64,000 bases of DNA from JACMRI01 sp043778625 (GCA_043778625.1 JAYWFU010000044.1:1-64000); one strand, 5' to 3'; shown: positions 27,801 to 36,789, counted from the stretch's first letter. Notes: generated by a model from the sequence alone, not told the origin. Numbers and translations are program-made.

Positions 27801-29666
27801 ATAACCACTGGCAAAGGATATTACTGCTACATTGGCCCCGTGCCACTTACTATGGAAACTGTTGGTGCGCCCGTAAAAATGAATCAAACAATACCCGTAA
27901 CGTTTACTAACACTGGCAATATTAACAACGATGGTTGGAATTTTGTGGGCAACCCTTACCCTTCGTCAATTGATTGGACTGCTGCCGCTTGGACTAAAAC
28001 TAACTTTAATAACGAACTACATATTTGGAATCCTAACTCAAGTAGTTACGCCTCGTACGTGGCTGGTGTAGGTGTAAATGGAGGTACACAATATGTGCCA
28101 TCATCGCAAGCATTTTGGGTAAAAGCCAACGCACTAAACCCAGTATTAAGAAGTACCGAAAACTGTAAATCCGTAGTTGACCAAGCCTTTATGCGCACCG
28201 CAGCACCGCAAGCTATTACCGATGTTTTTAAACTATCGTTAAATGGCAATGGTACTAACGACGAAATAGCCATACGTTTTACCACCAATGGTACTGATAC
28301 GTTTGATACTGAATTAGATGCAAATAAACTCTACGACCCTTACTCAGGTTCGCCTCGCTTTAGCTCAGTAATGCACAACACTACTGATTATGCTATTAAT
28401 AGTTTAGCGCCACTAAGTGCTGCACTAACTATCCCACTACGTGCCGTTGTGCCTGCATCGGGTACATACAGCATAGTGCGCGACTCTGTAATTAATCTTA
28501 CTAAAAATGTATGTATTACGTTAGAGGACTTACTTACAGGCACAATTACCGATTTAACACAAAACTATTCGTACACATTTACTATTGTAGATACCACAAA
28601 AGCACCACGTTTCCTACTACATTTTGGCAACGCATTGGCTAAGAATAGTGCCATGCCTACCTGCTACAATGGCGCTAACGGCAAAGCTATTGCAATAGCA
28701 GTAGGTGCAACTACACATACATTTAATTGGTACGATGCTAATAATACTTTAATAAAAACCACAACTGATACAACAGGTGTGGATACATTAATAGCAAATG
28801 CTGGAATTTACAAAGTAATAATTGATGGTAATACTGGAGGTTGCAATATATTAAGCGATACTATTACAATACCTAATCCAGCACCATTTGCAGTAAATAA
28901 CACTATTTTACATAGCACTTGTAACACAAGTGCAGACGGTGCAATAATTATACAAAGCATAGCGCAAGGTACAGCGCCATATACCTACTTGTGGAATAAT
29001 GGCAACACTAGCAATACATTGCAAAACCTAACTGGAGGTAATTACACCGTGCAAATTACCGACGCTAACAATTGCACTGAACACTACAACTATACAATTA
29101 CTCCTACTAATGTAGTTAATGCCAACTTTAGCATTAATGATGATAGTGTGTTTTTGTATCAAGCGAGTATAATATTTAATAATTATTCAACAGCAGGTGT
29201 AAACTATTCGTGGGATTTTGGCGATGGTACTAGTAGTGCAGATGCTACACCTGTACATAAATACCAAACATTTGGCACATATAGCGCAACATTAATTGCT
29301 GAGAAAAATGGATGTACTGATAGTAAAACAACAATCGTTGTAGTGCTAGATTCTGTACTAACAATTGAACCCGTTGATACTTCAAAAACAGGAATACTAA
29401 CCTTATTGAATAAAACAATAGTTAGCAATTACGTTAAGTTAGCCACCATTAATAATAGTTATGAATTATTACTTAACTATCCTGCTGCTACTTTGGCTAC
29501 CATTAAAGTGTTAGCTACTAATTCGAAATTAGTGTATAGTAACGAACAAACTATAACACAAACTACAATAGTTTTACCCACTGCTAATTGGGCTTCGGGC
29601 GAATACTATATGACCATACGAAGTAATTATGGATTAAAAACATTTAAGATACTATTACAAAACTAA
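24825..29666 (+). CDS. Large T9SS-secreted multidomain surface protein
   Basis: 1613 residues. A signal peptide (LYKLLSLLLLFGIKTKAQ) is followed by an N-terminal jelly-roll-like region, a fibronectin III-like domain (about 250-345, NEVGYVLYNSTDG), a segment with the NWNTATSWTPVGVPVAGDN signature near 353, a long Asn/Thr-rich beta-solenoid-like stretch with repeated NNGTxF and GNW motifs, a region around 920-1110 with RYIAPGATNWRML common in Bacteroidota surface proteins, an SprB-like repeat (CYNGANGKA, near 1280), a second similar repeat, a PKD domain (YSWDFGDGTS, near 1461) and a C-terminal type A sorting domain (about 1540-1613). Probably an adhesin or matrix protein. Ends before a strong hairpin terminator. 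Confidence 0.87.
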   Translation: MKTLYKLLSLLLLFGIKTKAQSIANYATTLSTGIAYNSVNTIGSPFGSWRNAAAFSQDDNRSLPSDIGFDFWYNGVRYTQISVSCNGFMDFSNSTANGTNNGAYGYDNSQFSAAGGTNASLTAFYDDLTAKGAVDALGTSIKYLLTGTTPNRVLTVEWINMAVYTNINPSLNYQVKLYETTGKIEFGYGTMNSGGYSFSYSCGISGATGGTGATQLKMQQTANGTTFNNTAQNNLSIMPTANNLIGFTPPVPANPTGALTFASVTNTDMVVNWATDWATNEVGYVLYNSTDGITYNFVAQTAPNSTSYTATSLLPATTYYWQVYAVTEGALSSSKNGIQATLVAGNKISNVITGNWNTATSWTPVGVPVAGDNVTIANGHTITINVNNATCNNLTIGQGTSGTLQIGNNNTARAMNFKNITVANGATFNVNTASATTHTLTTQGNIINNGTINFNSGTNLCNVVFNKEGSQSITGTATTNNYNRITVNLGTSINNVLDIASTNFSAATGFLTLTVGTIKFSSTGTVNVIPFNTGAVVAMDNKDKIWLASATTNLISNDGIDLAGTILIDNGTFTIGNATAENLQSVGGTVKLNGGILNIAGQYYINGINNLANFSIGGNAALNLPTIGSSSTTIAPFNITGVGSNFSMTGGTITILREGGTGAQDLGYVNTGSTTGPVTGGTLQIGNASTPAAQIISINTTYPVANLVVNSANVTANMVTNPLTVIDVTIITGTLLANNLNMNVGGNWTNAGTYTPGTNTTTFNGTSAQLIKKTGGEVFNNIVFTNAGIKTLGSDITTNGDLMINTGATLNVSATNYATYVKGNWINNGTFNQQKGLVEFNGTVAKTIGGSTITNFNNLTINNAAGVSLISDANLKSTLKLTAGTFTTTGKVFTLVSDATATARIDAITAGNITGNITMQRYIAPGATNWRMLASCTMHTILSDWNDDFAMSGFVGSQDPASTFNSVQGYDETQPGDLWDFGYVPSTNMTNAITTGKGYYCYIGPVPLTMETVGAPVKMNQTIPVTFTNTGNINNDGWNFVGNPYPSSIDWTAAAWTKTNFNNELHIWNPNSSSYASYVAGVGVNGGTQYVPSSQAFWVKANALNPVLRSTENCKSVVDQAFMRTAAPQAITDVFKLSLNGNGTNDEIAIRFTTNGTDTFDTELDANKLYDPYSGSPRFSSVMHNTTDYAINSLAPLSAALTIPLRAVVPASGTYSIVRDSVINLTKNVCITLEDLLTGTITDLTQNYSYTFTIVDTTKAPRFLLHFGNALAKNSAMPTCYNGANGKAIAIAVGATTHTFNWYDANNTLIKTTTDTTGVDTLIANAGIYKVIIDGNTGGCNILSDTITIPNPAPFAVNNTILHSTCNTSADGAIIIQSIAQGTAPYTYLWNNGNTSNTLQNLTGGNYTVQITDANNCTEHYNYTITPTNVVNANFSINDDSVFLYQASIIFNNYSTAGVNYSWDFGDGTSSADATPVHKYQTFGTYSATLIAEKNGCTDSKTTIVVVLDSVLTIEPVDTSKTGILTLLNKTIVSNYVKLATINNSYELLLNYPAATLATIKVLATNSKLVYSNEQTITQTTIVLPTANWASGEYYMTIRSNYGLKTFKILLQN

Positions 29667-29677
29667 ATTTATACTAC

Positions 29678-29714
29678 AAAAAACAGTAGCTAGATTTTGG
29701 CTACTGTTTTTTTG
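29678..29714 (+). terminator. Intrinsic terminator after the 1613-residue surface protein
   Basis: A perfect 9-bp stem (AACAGTAGC at 29682-29690 and GCTACTGTT at 29700-29708) with a 9-base loop is flanked by an A-run and a T-run. It can act for the plus-strand gene and, because of the A-run on the left, possibly also for the convergent DUF2461 gene. Confidence 0.85.
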
Positions 29715-29770
29715 TTGTGACACAAATTTAATTGTGACTACTATAAAATGTAATCGGTATCAAAATTAGC

Positions 29771-30430
29771 TTAGTCAAATGCTATATTTAAAAAATTAAC
29801 ATAGGGTTGTGCTACCTTGTAATCGTTCATTACTTTAGTAACTAATGTTGTATTTAGCATTTGTTCGTTAGTATAAGGAGTGGATACCTCAAAACTTTTT
29901 AGTTTTAAATAATTGGCTTGTGCATGGTTTACGTCGTAGCCTTTGGGTATGTTTTTAAGTGCATCGTTGCCTTCAATTGTACGAAAGGTTTCAGCAAATT
30001 TTTTGTTCGTTAAAATTTTTTCAAACTCTGTTCCGTTATAATCAATTTCTTGTCGTATTTTTTTAAGTACATCAGGCATGGGCATATAGTTACCTGCTGC
30101 TACAAAGCTATTATTGTGTTGTAGGTGTAAGTAGTAGCCTGCGCGCCCTTCGTTTTTAGTACCAGCACTAAACCAAGCTCCCATATTGTTTTTATAGGGT
30201 GCTTTGTTGGTGGAGAAGCGTATATCTCTATTTATTCTAAAAATACAATTTTTACTAAGTAGCTTTCCTATAGCGGGGTCTAACGTTGCAAACTGTTCAA
30301 TAAGCTCTTGTATAGTAGTTACTAAGTTGGCACGTACTACTTCGTACAACTTACGATTATCATCAAACCAAGGTTTATTGTTATTGAGTTCAAGCTGCGC
30401 TAAAAATTCAAATGTTTGTGGATGTAGCAT
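29771..30430 (-). CDS. DUF2461 family protein
   Basis: 219 residues, typical length for DUF2461 (TIGR02453). The family is widespread and its role is unknown. The conserved N-terminal block is FLAQLELNNNKPWFDDNRKLYE (residues 9-30), then DPAIGKLLSKNCIFRINRDIRFS (the K..R..RD.RFS motif) and PYKNNMGAWFSAG, followed by GYYLHLQHNNSFVAAG. Cytoplasmic; no signal peptide. It converges with the large surface protein and is followed by its shared terminator. Confidence 0.9.
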   Translation of the reverse strand: MLHPQTFEFLAQLELNNNKPWFDDNRKLYEVVRANLVTTIQELIEQFATLDPAIGKLLSKNCIFRINRDIRFSTNKAPYKNNMGAWFSAGTKNEGRAGYYLHLQHNNSFVAAGNYMPMPDVLKKIRQEIDYNGTEFEKILTNKKFAETFRTIEGNDALKNIPKGYDVNHAQANYLKLKSFEVSTPYTNEQMLNTTLVTKVMNDYKVAQPYVNFLNIAFD

Positions 30431-30454
30431 AGTGTGTTATATTAAAGATAATTT

Positions 30455-30488
30455 CAAAAAAAATTACCACAGCCATATGCTGTGGTAA
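30455..30488 (-). terminator. Intrinsic terminator of the choice-of-anchor V gene
   Basis: Perfect 10-bp inverted repeat (TTACCACAGC at 30464-30473 and GCTGTGGTAA at 30479-30488) with a 5-base loop. On the minus strand it is followed by a T-run (the A-run at 30456-30463). It lies 25 bp after the stop of the minus-strand gene at 30513. Confidence 0.85.
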
Positions 30489-30512
30489 TTAAATTAAAAG
30501 TAGGTAAGTTAA

Positions 30513-31349
30513 TTACTTAGTTACCTGTATTTGCTGTGTTTTAATAACGTTGTTTTGTTGTACTGCTACTAAGTAGATGCCTGCTTGTAGGTTATCCACA
30601 TTTATAGTTTCCAAATGATCGCCTAAGGCAGTGTAAGCATTATAAACATTGGTAATTAAAGCACCCTTAGTATCATATATGCTAATATTAACTACGCCTG
30701 ACTTAGTTGTACTGTAAGCTACATTTACAATATCAGTACATGGATTAGGAAATGTATTTACTGCATTTATTGCTATTGAATTTTGTGGTATAGCTGTAGT
30801 AGTTGCTGGGTGTACAATGGCTGAGGTTAGCGCTGTCCAATCGCCACTATCATCGTTGAAGTTACCATTAGCAGCTAAACCTGCACAATAAAACTTAACT
30901 ACCTTAGTTGCTGTAGCCGGAGATGTCCAGGTAAAAGTATATGTTTTTGTACCTGTGCCATTTAAAGCATTTCCGTTATGTGTAACACAAGGTTTAGTAG
31001 TTGTACCCGACGTTTTGTTACCTGTGCCAGCAGTAAATGTCCCTTGCTTTACGTTTGTTGCAGAGTCCATTGCTTCAAAACAAAAACCAAAAGCTGTTTT
31101 CCCTGCGGCGGCTATAGTTATATCTATAGTGTATGCAGTATTAGCTAAATAACCAGATGTAGGTATAGTTGTAGCAATAGTTGTAGTTGCGGTATTTTGT
31201 GCTCCATGACAACTGGTACAAGTAGATTCGCCAGGTGAGCCTGCCATTCCTGATCTTCCTCCTGAGTTAGAATGTGCATTTTCGGTAGTTACTATCACTG
31301 TTGCTAATGTTGCAACGAATGCTGTTGATATTAGTAAAGTTTTTTTCAT
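30513..31349 (-). CDS. T9SS cargo with choice-of-anchor V domain and one CxxCH heme motif
   Basis: 278 residues. A signal peptide (residues 1-26) precedes a CTSCH motif (near 42-46), a potential covalent heme c site. Then comes a reelin-like choice-of-anchor V domain (about 60-180) with AFGFCFEAMDSATN and YTFTWTSPATATKVV, and a C-terminal type A sorting domain (about 200-278; PNPCTDIVNVAYSTT, GIYLVAVQQNNV). It is therefore likely carried to the surface by T9SS. Heme attachment is inferred from the motif only. The cytochrome assembly protein at 53670-56081 could in principle act on it. Has its own terminator. Confidence 0.88.
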   Translation of the reverse strand: MKKTLLISTAFVATLATVIVTTENAHSNSGGRSGMAGSPGESTCTSCHGAQNTATTTIATTIPTSGYLANTAYTIDITIAAAGKTAFGFCFEAMDSATNVKQGTFTAGTGNKTSGTTTKPCVTHNGNALNGTGTKTYTFTWTSPATATKVVKFYCAGLAANGNFNDDSGDWTALTSAIVHPATTTAIPQNSIAINAVNTFPNPCTDIVNVAYSTTKSGVVNISIYDTKGALITNVYNAYTALGDHLETINVDNLQAGIYLVAVQQNNVIKTQQIQVTK

Positions 31350-31401
31350 GTGTTGTGTTAATTTTAATTGTTGCTTAAAAGTAAGTTATTTTTTTAAAAT
31401 T

Positions 31402-31731
31402 TCAAATCAAAAATGTAGTATTACTCTTAGCATCTTTAAAAACTGCATATACAGCCGTTACAGAATCGGTGTTTAAGTTGCCATAAATGTGTGGAAACTC
31501 CTCTCCTACGCTATTTGCCATTTCAAATTTAATTTCAGGAGTACATTTAGTAGCATCAATAGCTAGTATAACTAAGTTGGATTGATTACCATAATAACGT
31601 TGTAAAGTAGCTTGTATTTGCACCAAGTGCGATGCGTGTATAAAACCCTCAGCCGCTATACTATCGTGCGAATATGCACCCTGTATTAACGCGTGCTCCC
31701 ATGCCGCTTGTGTAGTTATGTGGTATATCAT
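31402..31731 (-). CDS. DUF952 family protein
   Basis: 109 residues from Met 31731 (a Met two codons earlier, 31737, would overlap less cleanly with the ribosome-binding region of the preceding stop). DUF952 is a small, widely distributed protein family of unknown biochemical role. Conserved pieces are MIYHITTQAAWEHA at the start, AEGFIHASHLVQIQ, and the C-terminal EFPHIYGNLNTDSV. Cytoplasmic. It begins about 9 bp after the MazG-like gene, which suggests an operon with it. Confidence 0.85.
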   Translation of the reverse strand: MIYHITTQAAWEHALIQGAYSHDSIAAEGFIHASHLVQIQATLQRYYGNQSNLVILAIDATKCTPEIKFEMANSVGEEFPHIYGNLNTDSVTAVYAVFKDAKSNTTFLI

Positions 31732-31740
31732 TAGCAATGA

Positions 31741-32211
31741 TTAGTTAGTGAGTATGCCTTGCAAATTAGCAGGCGAATAATTAATAGATTTTAGAGTTTT
31801 ATCATCACCCTTGCGATACACAACAAACTTATCTTCCACTTGTTTGTAATAGGCTTTAGTACCGTCTTTAGCAGCGTAGTGGGCTATGGTGGATTCCGCA
31901 TCGGCAATGTTTACACAGGCTTTGCTCATGTTACTGCGTTGTACTTCGTTAAATAAATCAACAAATTTATTACCCATACCAAATTCTAACACGGCCCCGC
32001 TAAGTACGTATTGTAAGTCGCACAAGGCATCGGCTATTTCCACCAGGTCGTTCTTGGCTATTGCTTCTTGTAGTTCTTTTAACTCCTCAGCTAATAAAGA
32101 TATACGTAACTCGCAACGTGCAGCGCTTGGTATTTGTGGCGTGGCTAATATTGGAGCTTTAAATGTGGTATGAAACTCCGCTACCTGATTAAGGGCATCT
32201 ATTTTTTGCAT
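31741..32211 (-). CDS. MazG-like all-alpha NTP pyrophosphohydrolase
   Basis: 156 residues. The all-alpha NTP-pyrophosphatase fold hydrolyses nucleoside triphosphates to monophosphate and pyrophosphate. The metal-binding pattern is clear: EELKELQEAI followed by DLVEIADALCDLQYV, i.e. ExxE...ExxD in two helices. Length and the HTTFKAP start suit the phosphoribosyl-ATP pyrophosphohydrolase-like subgroup common in Bacteroidota. The substrate cannot be told from sequence; a house-cleaning role is an inference. Precedes DUF952 by 9 bp. Confidence 0.85.
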   Translation of the reverse strand: MQKIDALNQVAEFHTTFKAPILATPQIPSAARCELRISLLAEELKELQEAIAKNDLVEIADALCDLQYVLSGAVLEFGMGNKFVDLFNEVQRSNMSKACVNIADAESTIAHYAAKDGTKAYYKQVEDKFVVYRKGDDKTLKSINYSPANLQGILTN

Positions 32212-32248
32212 GACTAAAAATCTTTTAAATTAATTGATGTACAAACAT

Positions 32249-32289
32249 AAAAAAAACAAACGAGGTGTAAATTTAATTACACCTCGTTT
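32249..32289 (-). terminator. Intrinsic terminator of ahcY
   Basis: Perfect 13-bp inverted repeat (AAACGAGGTGTAA at 32258-32270 and its complement at 32277-32289) with a 6-base loop. On the minus strand it is followed by a long T-run (A-run at 32249-32256). It lies 38 bp after the ahcY stop. Confidence 0.92.
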
Positions 32290-32326
32290 GGTTAAAATAA
32301 CGGTACTAACTATTAATTAATTTTGC

Positions 32327-33634
32327 TTAGTAACGATAAGTATCAGCTTTGTAAGGGCCTTGTGGTGTTACGCCAATATAATCAGCTTGTTCGCCAGTTA
32401 AAGTATCTAACTCAACACCTATTTTAGCAAGATGTAAAAATGCTACTTTTTCATCTAAATGCTTAGGCAATACATACACTTCGTTTTCATACTTACCTAC
32501 ATTTTGCCATAATTCTAATTGAGCTAATGTTTGGTTAGTAAATGAGTTACTCATTACAAACGATGGGTGACCAGTAGCGCAACCTAAGTTTACTAAACGA
32601 CCTTCGGCCAATATAATTAAGTCTTTACCATCAATAGTATATTTATCCACTTGTGGTTTAATAACATCTTTAGTTGAACCGTATGCTTTGTTTAACCAAG
32701 CCATATCAATTTCGTTATCAAAATGCCCAATGTTACATACGATAGTTTTGTCTTTCATTGCACGGAAATGTTTTTCGCTTACAATATTAACGTTACCAGT
32801 AGCCGTAACAATAATGTTAGCTTCTTTAATAGCGTTTTCCATGCGTTTAACTTGGTAACCATCCATTGCAGCTTGTAAAGCACAAATAGGATCGATTTCA
32901 GTTACAATTACACGGCAACCGGCATTACGTAACGAATCTGCCGAACCTTTTCCAACATCGCCATAACCTGCAACAACAGCTACTTTACCAGCCATCATAA
33001 TATCAGTAGCACGGCGTATAGCATCAACCAACGACTCGCGGCAACCGTATTTGTTATCAAATTTAGATTTAGTAACTGAATCGTTAATATTAATAGCAGG
33101 CAATGGTAATGTACCCGCTTTTACACGTTCGTGCAAGCGGTGTACACCTGTGGTAGTTTCCTCGCTAATACCACGTATACCTTTAGCTAATTCAGGATAA
33201 CGATCTAATACCATGTTGGTTAAATCTCCACCATCATCAAGTATCATGTTTAACGGTTGCCCATCAGTAAATGCATGTAATGTTTGTTCAATACACCAAT
33301 CAAATTCTTCTTCGTTTAAGCCTTTCCAAGCAAATACAGGTACTCCAGTAGCAGCAATAGCAGCGGCAGCATGATCCTGTGTTGAGAAAATGTTACATGA
33401 ACTCCATGATACTTCAGCACCTAATGCAGTTAATGTTTCAATTAATACAGCAGTTTGTATTGTCATGTGTAAGCAACCTGCAATACGTGCACCTGCTAAT
33501 GGTTTACTAGCACCAAACTCTTCGCGAAGGCTCATTAATCCTGGCATTTCTGCTTCGGCTAATTCCATTTCTTTACGACCCCATGCGCTTAACGAAATGT
33601 CTTTTACTTTGTAAGGCAACGTTTTAGTTTCCAT
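32327..33634 (-). CDS. ahcY: Adenosylhomocysteinase
   Basis: 435 residues. It hydrolyses S-adenosylhomocysteine to adenosine and homocysteine, closing the methylation cycle. Signatures include [27 protein letters not shown], the NAD-binding [27 protein letters not shown] and the C-terminal KADTYRY that contacts NAD in the tetramer. Its own terminator separates it from the genes downstream, so it is probably monocistronic. The 90-bp upstream gap to the M1 peptidase gene is too short and too plain for a recognisable SAH riboswitch. Confidence 0.97.
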   Translation of the reverse strand: METKTLPYKVKDISLSAWGRKEMELAEAEMPGLMSLREEFGASKPLAGARIAGCLHMTIQTAVLIETLTALGAEVSWSSCNIFSTQDHAAAAIAATGVPVFAWKGLNEEEFDWCIEQTLHAFTDGQPLNMILDDGGDLTNMVLDRYPELAKGIRGISEETTTGVHRLHERVKAGTLPLPAININDSVTKSKFDNKYGCRESLVDAIRRATDIMMAGKVAVVAGYGDVGKGSADSLRNAGCRVIVTEIDPICALQAAMDGYQVKRMENAIKEANIIVTATGNVNIVSEKHFRAMKDKTIVCNIGHFDNEIDMAWLNKAYGSTKDVIKPQVDKYTIDGKDLIILAEGRLVNLGCATGHPSFVMSNSFTNQTLAQLELWQNVGKYENEVYVLPKHLDEKVAFLHLAKIGVELDTLTGEQADYIGVTPQGPYKADTYRY

Positions 33635-33724
33635 TGTTTTTTTTGTTTTATGATTAGATTATTTATTTTAATTTTTTAATAACACGAAAGTACATAATAA
33701 TTGATATATCCCGTTTAATACCAT

Positions 33725-36085
33725 TTATTTTTTTTCGTTCGCTTTTTGCATTGGGTTACCACCTACGCTTTGTCCACGTCCTGTTATTTTGCGTTTGTAT
33801 AGTTCAAATCGGCTAGGTTCGGTAGCAGTATTCCACGTGTTATTTTTTTCGTCAATGTCGGCAGTTTCTTTGTAGGGGTCCAGTTGTATGGAGGCTACTT
33901 GCTTAGTTTTAGCAAAGGTTTTGCTTACGTTAAATTCGTTCTTACGCCACACGTAAGCACTAATGCGGTCAATGGAGTTAGTACCATCAACATAATTCCA
34001 TTGAATAATTACTGGAGTAATTCCACCACCTTTATTACTCAAAAACACATCGTAATAATAATTAGCGTTAAGGTCTTTGAATGCTGAATCGCTCAGTGTT
34101 TCCAAGGTTTCGTATCTATTTACAGGCTTGCGTTCAATTTCAGTTTTAACTTCAGGTAAATAACTGTAATAAAAATCACGTAAGGAAGTATCGGCATCTA
34201 CCAAATATTTCATATTAATAGCACGGTTATGTATTTTTGAAATATTGTCAAACTCCTTTGCCTTGGGCTTAATGGTAATAGTGTCCATTTTAGTAGGTAC
34301 TTGTTTAGCATTGTTAAGGGTGTAGGTTTTTACGGAGTCTAGCGCTACATCAATAGGTTGTATATCGTAAAACCACGTACGCCAAAACCAGTCTAAATCC
34401 ACGGCAGAGGCGTCTTCCATGGTTCTAAAAAAATCAGCAGGCTCAGGGTGCTTGTATGCCCAGCGGGTGCAATATTGTTTAAATGCAAAATCAAATAGCT
34501 CACGCCCCATAACCGTTTCGCGTAGTATATTAAGCGCAGTAGCAGGCTTAGCATAAGCATTAGGCCCAAAGTGAATAATATTTTCGCTGTTTACCATAAT
34601 AGGTTCTAGTTGTTCTTTGGGTAGGCGCATGTAATCTACTATTTTGTGTGCAGGCCCACGTGACGATGGAAAGTTAGCATCAAACTCTTGCTCAGTTAAA
34701 AATTGCGTAAATGTATTTAAACCTTCATCTAACCACGACCATTGGCGTTCGTCGCTATTAATAATCATCGGAAAAAAATTATGCCCAACCTCGTGTATTA
34801 CCACGCCAATCATACCGTTTTTAGTGGCTTCGGAGTAGGTGCCGTCTTTTTCGGCACGCCCAAAATTAAAACAAATCATAGGGTACTCCATACCGCTTGC
34901 GGCTTCTATGCTTTGCGCCACAGGATATGCGTAAGGTATGGTATATTTGCTATACGTTTTAATAGTGTGTGCCACGGCTTTGGTTGAATAACGGCGATAA
35001 ATAGCGTGGGCTTCTTTACCATAAAAACTCATACACATGGTACGCTTCCCCTCCACTTTTACAGGCATGGCGTCCCACATAAATTTGCGCGATGCACCCC
35101 ATGCAAAATCTCGCACGCTATCCGCCTTAAACACCCATGTTTTAGTGGCAGTTGCACGTGTTTTTTCATTGGCTTTACATTCGTCTAACGTAATTATTTC
35201 GGTAACGTCAGTATAGTTGTTGCTAGCTTTAGTCCAGCGTTGTAGTTGTGTGGGCGTAAGTAGTTGCGCATAATTTTGGCATTCGCCTGTTGAGCACACT
35301 ATGTGGTCAGCGGGTACAGTCATTTTCACATTAAAATTACCAAAGGCCAATGCAAACTCGCCACGACCTGTAAACTGTTTGTTTTGCCAACCTTGAAAAT
35401 CGCTATACACGCACATACGTGGGTACCACTGCGACACGGTAAATATGTAGTTGTTTTCTTCCGCAAAATATTCGTAACCGCCTCTACCGCCAGTAACCAT
35501 GCGGTTACTCATTTTGTATTTCCATTTTACAATAAATTTAATTTGTGTTTTTGATGCCAAAGGTTTAGCCAAATCAATACGCAACATAGTGTTGTTAATG
35601 GTGTAGGGTATAGGCACGCCAAGTTCGTTGGTAATACTAAGTATTTGGCTTCCTAATCCGTTATTAGTCTTAGCTACGTCTAAGGCACGTACGGTGGCTT
35701 CGTCGTAGGGCGAGGACATTTTATTGTTGTCAAAAAAATGATTTTCGGCCGTGGGAGCATGTTCGTTTTCATCTAACTGTAACCACAAGTACGCAAGTTT
35801 ATCAGGCGAATTATTATAATACGTTACCGTTTCTTTACCCGTTATGGTTTGTGTTTTTTCGTCGAGTGTAGCATCAATAGTATAGTCAGCTCGTTGTTGC
35901 CAATATTTGCTACCTGGTGCGCCACTAGCGGTACGGTACTCGTTAGGTGTGGGAAGTATAGTGCCTAATTGCTCAAACTTATTACCGTGGTTTGACGTAG
36001 GATTATTACGAGTATTTTGCGCCATAGCTAATGTGGTAGTTAAACAAATGGCGGTACTTAATTTAATAAAGTGAGTAGTTATCAT
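33725..36085 (-). CDS. M1 family (gluzincin) metallopeptidase, secreted
   Basis: 786 residues from Met 36085, chosen because it starts a normal signal peptide (MITTHFIKLSTAICLTTTLAMAQ); the upstream extension to 36163 runs into the divergent gene's control region. The zinc motif is H431-E432-V-G-H435 and the third ligand is Glu454, exactly 18 residues after H435 as in M1 enzymes (HEVGH...WLDEG). The substrate-side GGMEN-type motif is not obvious; ASGMEYPM near residue 400 is the likely equivalent. The tail SRFELYKRKITGRG reappears as a broken fragment at 128-217. Predicted periplasmic or extracellular aminopeptidase-like enzyme. Confidence 0.9.
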   Translation of the reverse strand: MITTHFIKLSTAICLTTTLAMAQNTRNNPTSNHGNKFEQLGTILPTPNEYRTASGAPGSKYWQQRADYTIDATLDEKTQTITGKETVTYYNNSPDKLAYLWLQLDENEHAPTAENHFFDNNKMSSPYDEATVRALDVAKTNNGLGSQILSITNELGVPIPYTINNTMLRIDLAKPLASKTQIKFIVKWKYKMSNRMVTGGRGGYEYFAEENNYIFTVSQWYPRMCVYSDFQGWQNKQFTGRGEFALAFGNFNVKMTVPADHIVCSTGECQNYAQLLTPTQLQRWTKASNNYTDVTEIITLDECKANEKTRATATKTWVFKADSVRDFAWGASRKFMWDAMPVKVEGKRTMCMSFYGKEAHAIYRRYSTKAVAHTIKTYSKYTIPYAYPVAQSIEAASGMEYPMICFNFGRAEKDGTYSEATKNGMIGVVIHEVGHNFFPMIINSDERQWSWLDEGLNTFTQFLTEQEFDANFPSSRGPAHKIVDYMRLPKEQLEPIMVNSENIIHFGPNAYAKPATALNILRETVMGRELFDFAFKQYCTRWAYKHPEPADFFRTMEDASAVDLDWFWRTWFYDIQPIDVALDSVKTYTLNNAKQVPTKMDTITIKPKAKEFDNISKIHNRAINMKYLVDADTSLRDFYYSYLPEVKTEIERKPVNRYETLETLSDSAFKDLNANYYYDVFLSNKGGGITPVIIQWNYVDGTNSIDRISAYVWRKNEFNVSKTFAKTKQVASIQLDPYKETADIDEKNNTWNTATEPSRFELYKRKITGRGQSVGGNPMQKANEKK

Positions 36086-36100
36086 GTATAATGTAAAGTA

Positions 36101-36133
36101 TAGTTTTGAATATAAAATAGTAGTTTTGAATAT
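36101..36133 (+). promoter_or_regulatory. Direct repeat with two TAGTTTTG elements in the divergent promoter region
   Basis: TAGTTTTGAATAT occurs twice, at 36101-36113 and 36121-36133, 20 bp apart. Each contains TAGTTTTG, which fits the Bacteroidota -7 consensus TAnnTTTG. Only the first could serve the DUF6702 start at 36132, because the second runs into the start codon. A -33 element is not clear. Confidence 0.3.
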
Positions 36134-36665
36134 GCTAAAATTAAAAAATAAAATAACGTACACGCTATTGCCACTTATAGTATTATTGGCGTGGCTACTA
36201 AGTAGTGCATTCGCACATAAGTTACACCCTATTTATGTAGGTGTTATTGATATGAATTATGATGCCCCCAAGCGTACTATGCAACTATCAATTAAATTAT
36301 TTGCAAGCGATATTGAAGATGCACTACGCAAACAAACCAAACAGCCTATTGATGTAATACACCCTAAAAATAAAGCAGCACTTGATACATTGCTAATTAG
36401 ATACATTAAAAAACGATTACAACTTACTGTAAACAACCTACCTACAACCCTTATGTACGTAGGTACTGAGTACGAAACCGATGGTAGCCTGTACACTTAC
36501 ATTGAACTGCAAAATATAACTTCACCCAAAACTATTGCCGTAAACACTACGTTACTTTACGATTATTTGCCAGAGCAATTGCTATTAATACACACACAAG
36601 TTAACGCAATTAAAAAAAGCACTAAGCTCGTAAACCCGAGTAATAAAGCAATGTTTGAGTTTTAA
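36132..36665 (+). CDS. DUF6702 family exported protein
   Basis: 177 residues from the ATG at 36132 (the frame extends upstream to 36084, but that would overlap the M1 peptidase start and add no signal-like sequence). It has a signal peptide (residues 4-30, ending SSAFAHKLHP) and the family pattern HPIYVGVIDMNYDAPKRTMQLSIKLF in sections, plus EDALRKQ, then a C-terminal half ending DYLPEQLLLIHTQV. DUF6702 is a small Bacteroidota protein family of unknown function, often next to M1 peptidase genes (recalled, not searched). Here it is divergent from the M1 peptidase with 46 bp between. Confidence 0.85.
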   Translation: MLKLKNKITYTLLPLIVLLAWLLSSAFAHKLHPIYVGVIDMNYDAPKRTMQLSIKLFASDIEDALRKQTKQPIDVIHPKNKAALDTLLIRYIKKRLQLTVNNLPTTLMYVGTEYETDGSLYTYIELQNITSPKTIAVNTTLLYDYLPEQLLLIHTQVNAIKKSTKLVNPSNKAMFEF

Positions 36666-36789
36666 TTTACTCAAAAAAAGCACACTAATAACTAGGCTAT
36701 AATTGTTGTTACAACACCTATTAAACCAATAGCTTACGGAATATTCTAACCAAAAAAACACTATTCTTGTACAATCATATTTAGCACTT

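Noticed and set aside
33635..33724. SAH or SAM riboswitch upstream of ahcY
   Set aside because: The 90-bp region is AT-rich with no stem structure like a known riboswitch and is too short for the known classes to fit confidently.
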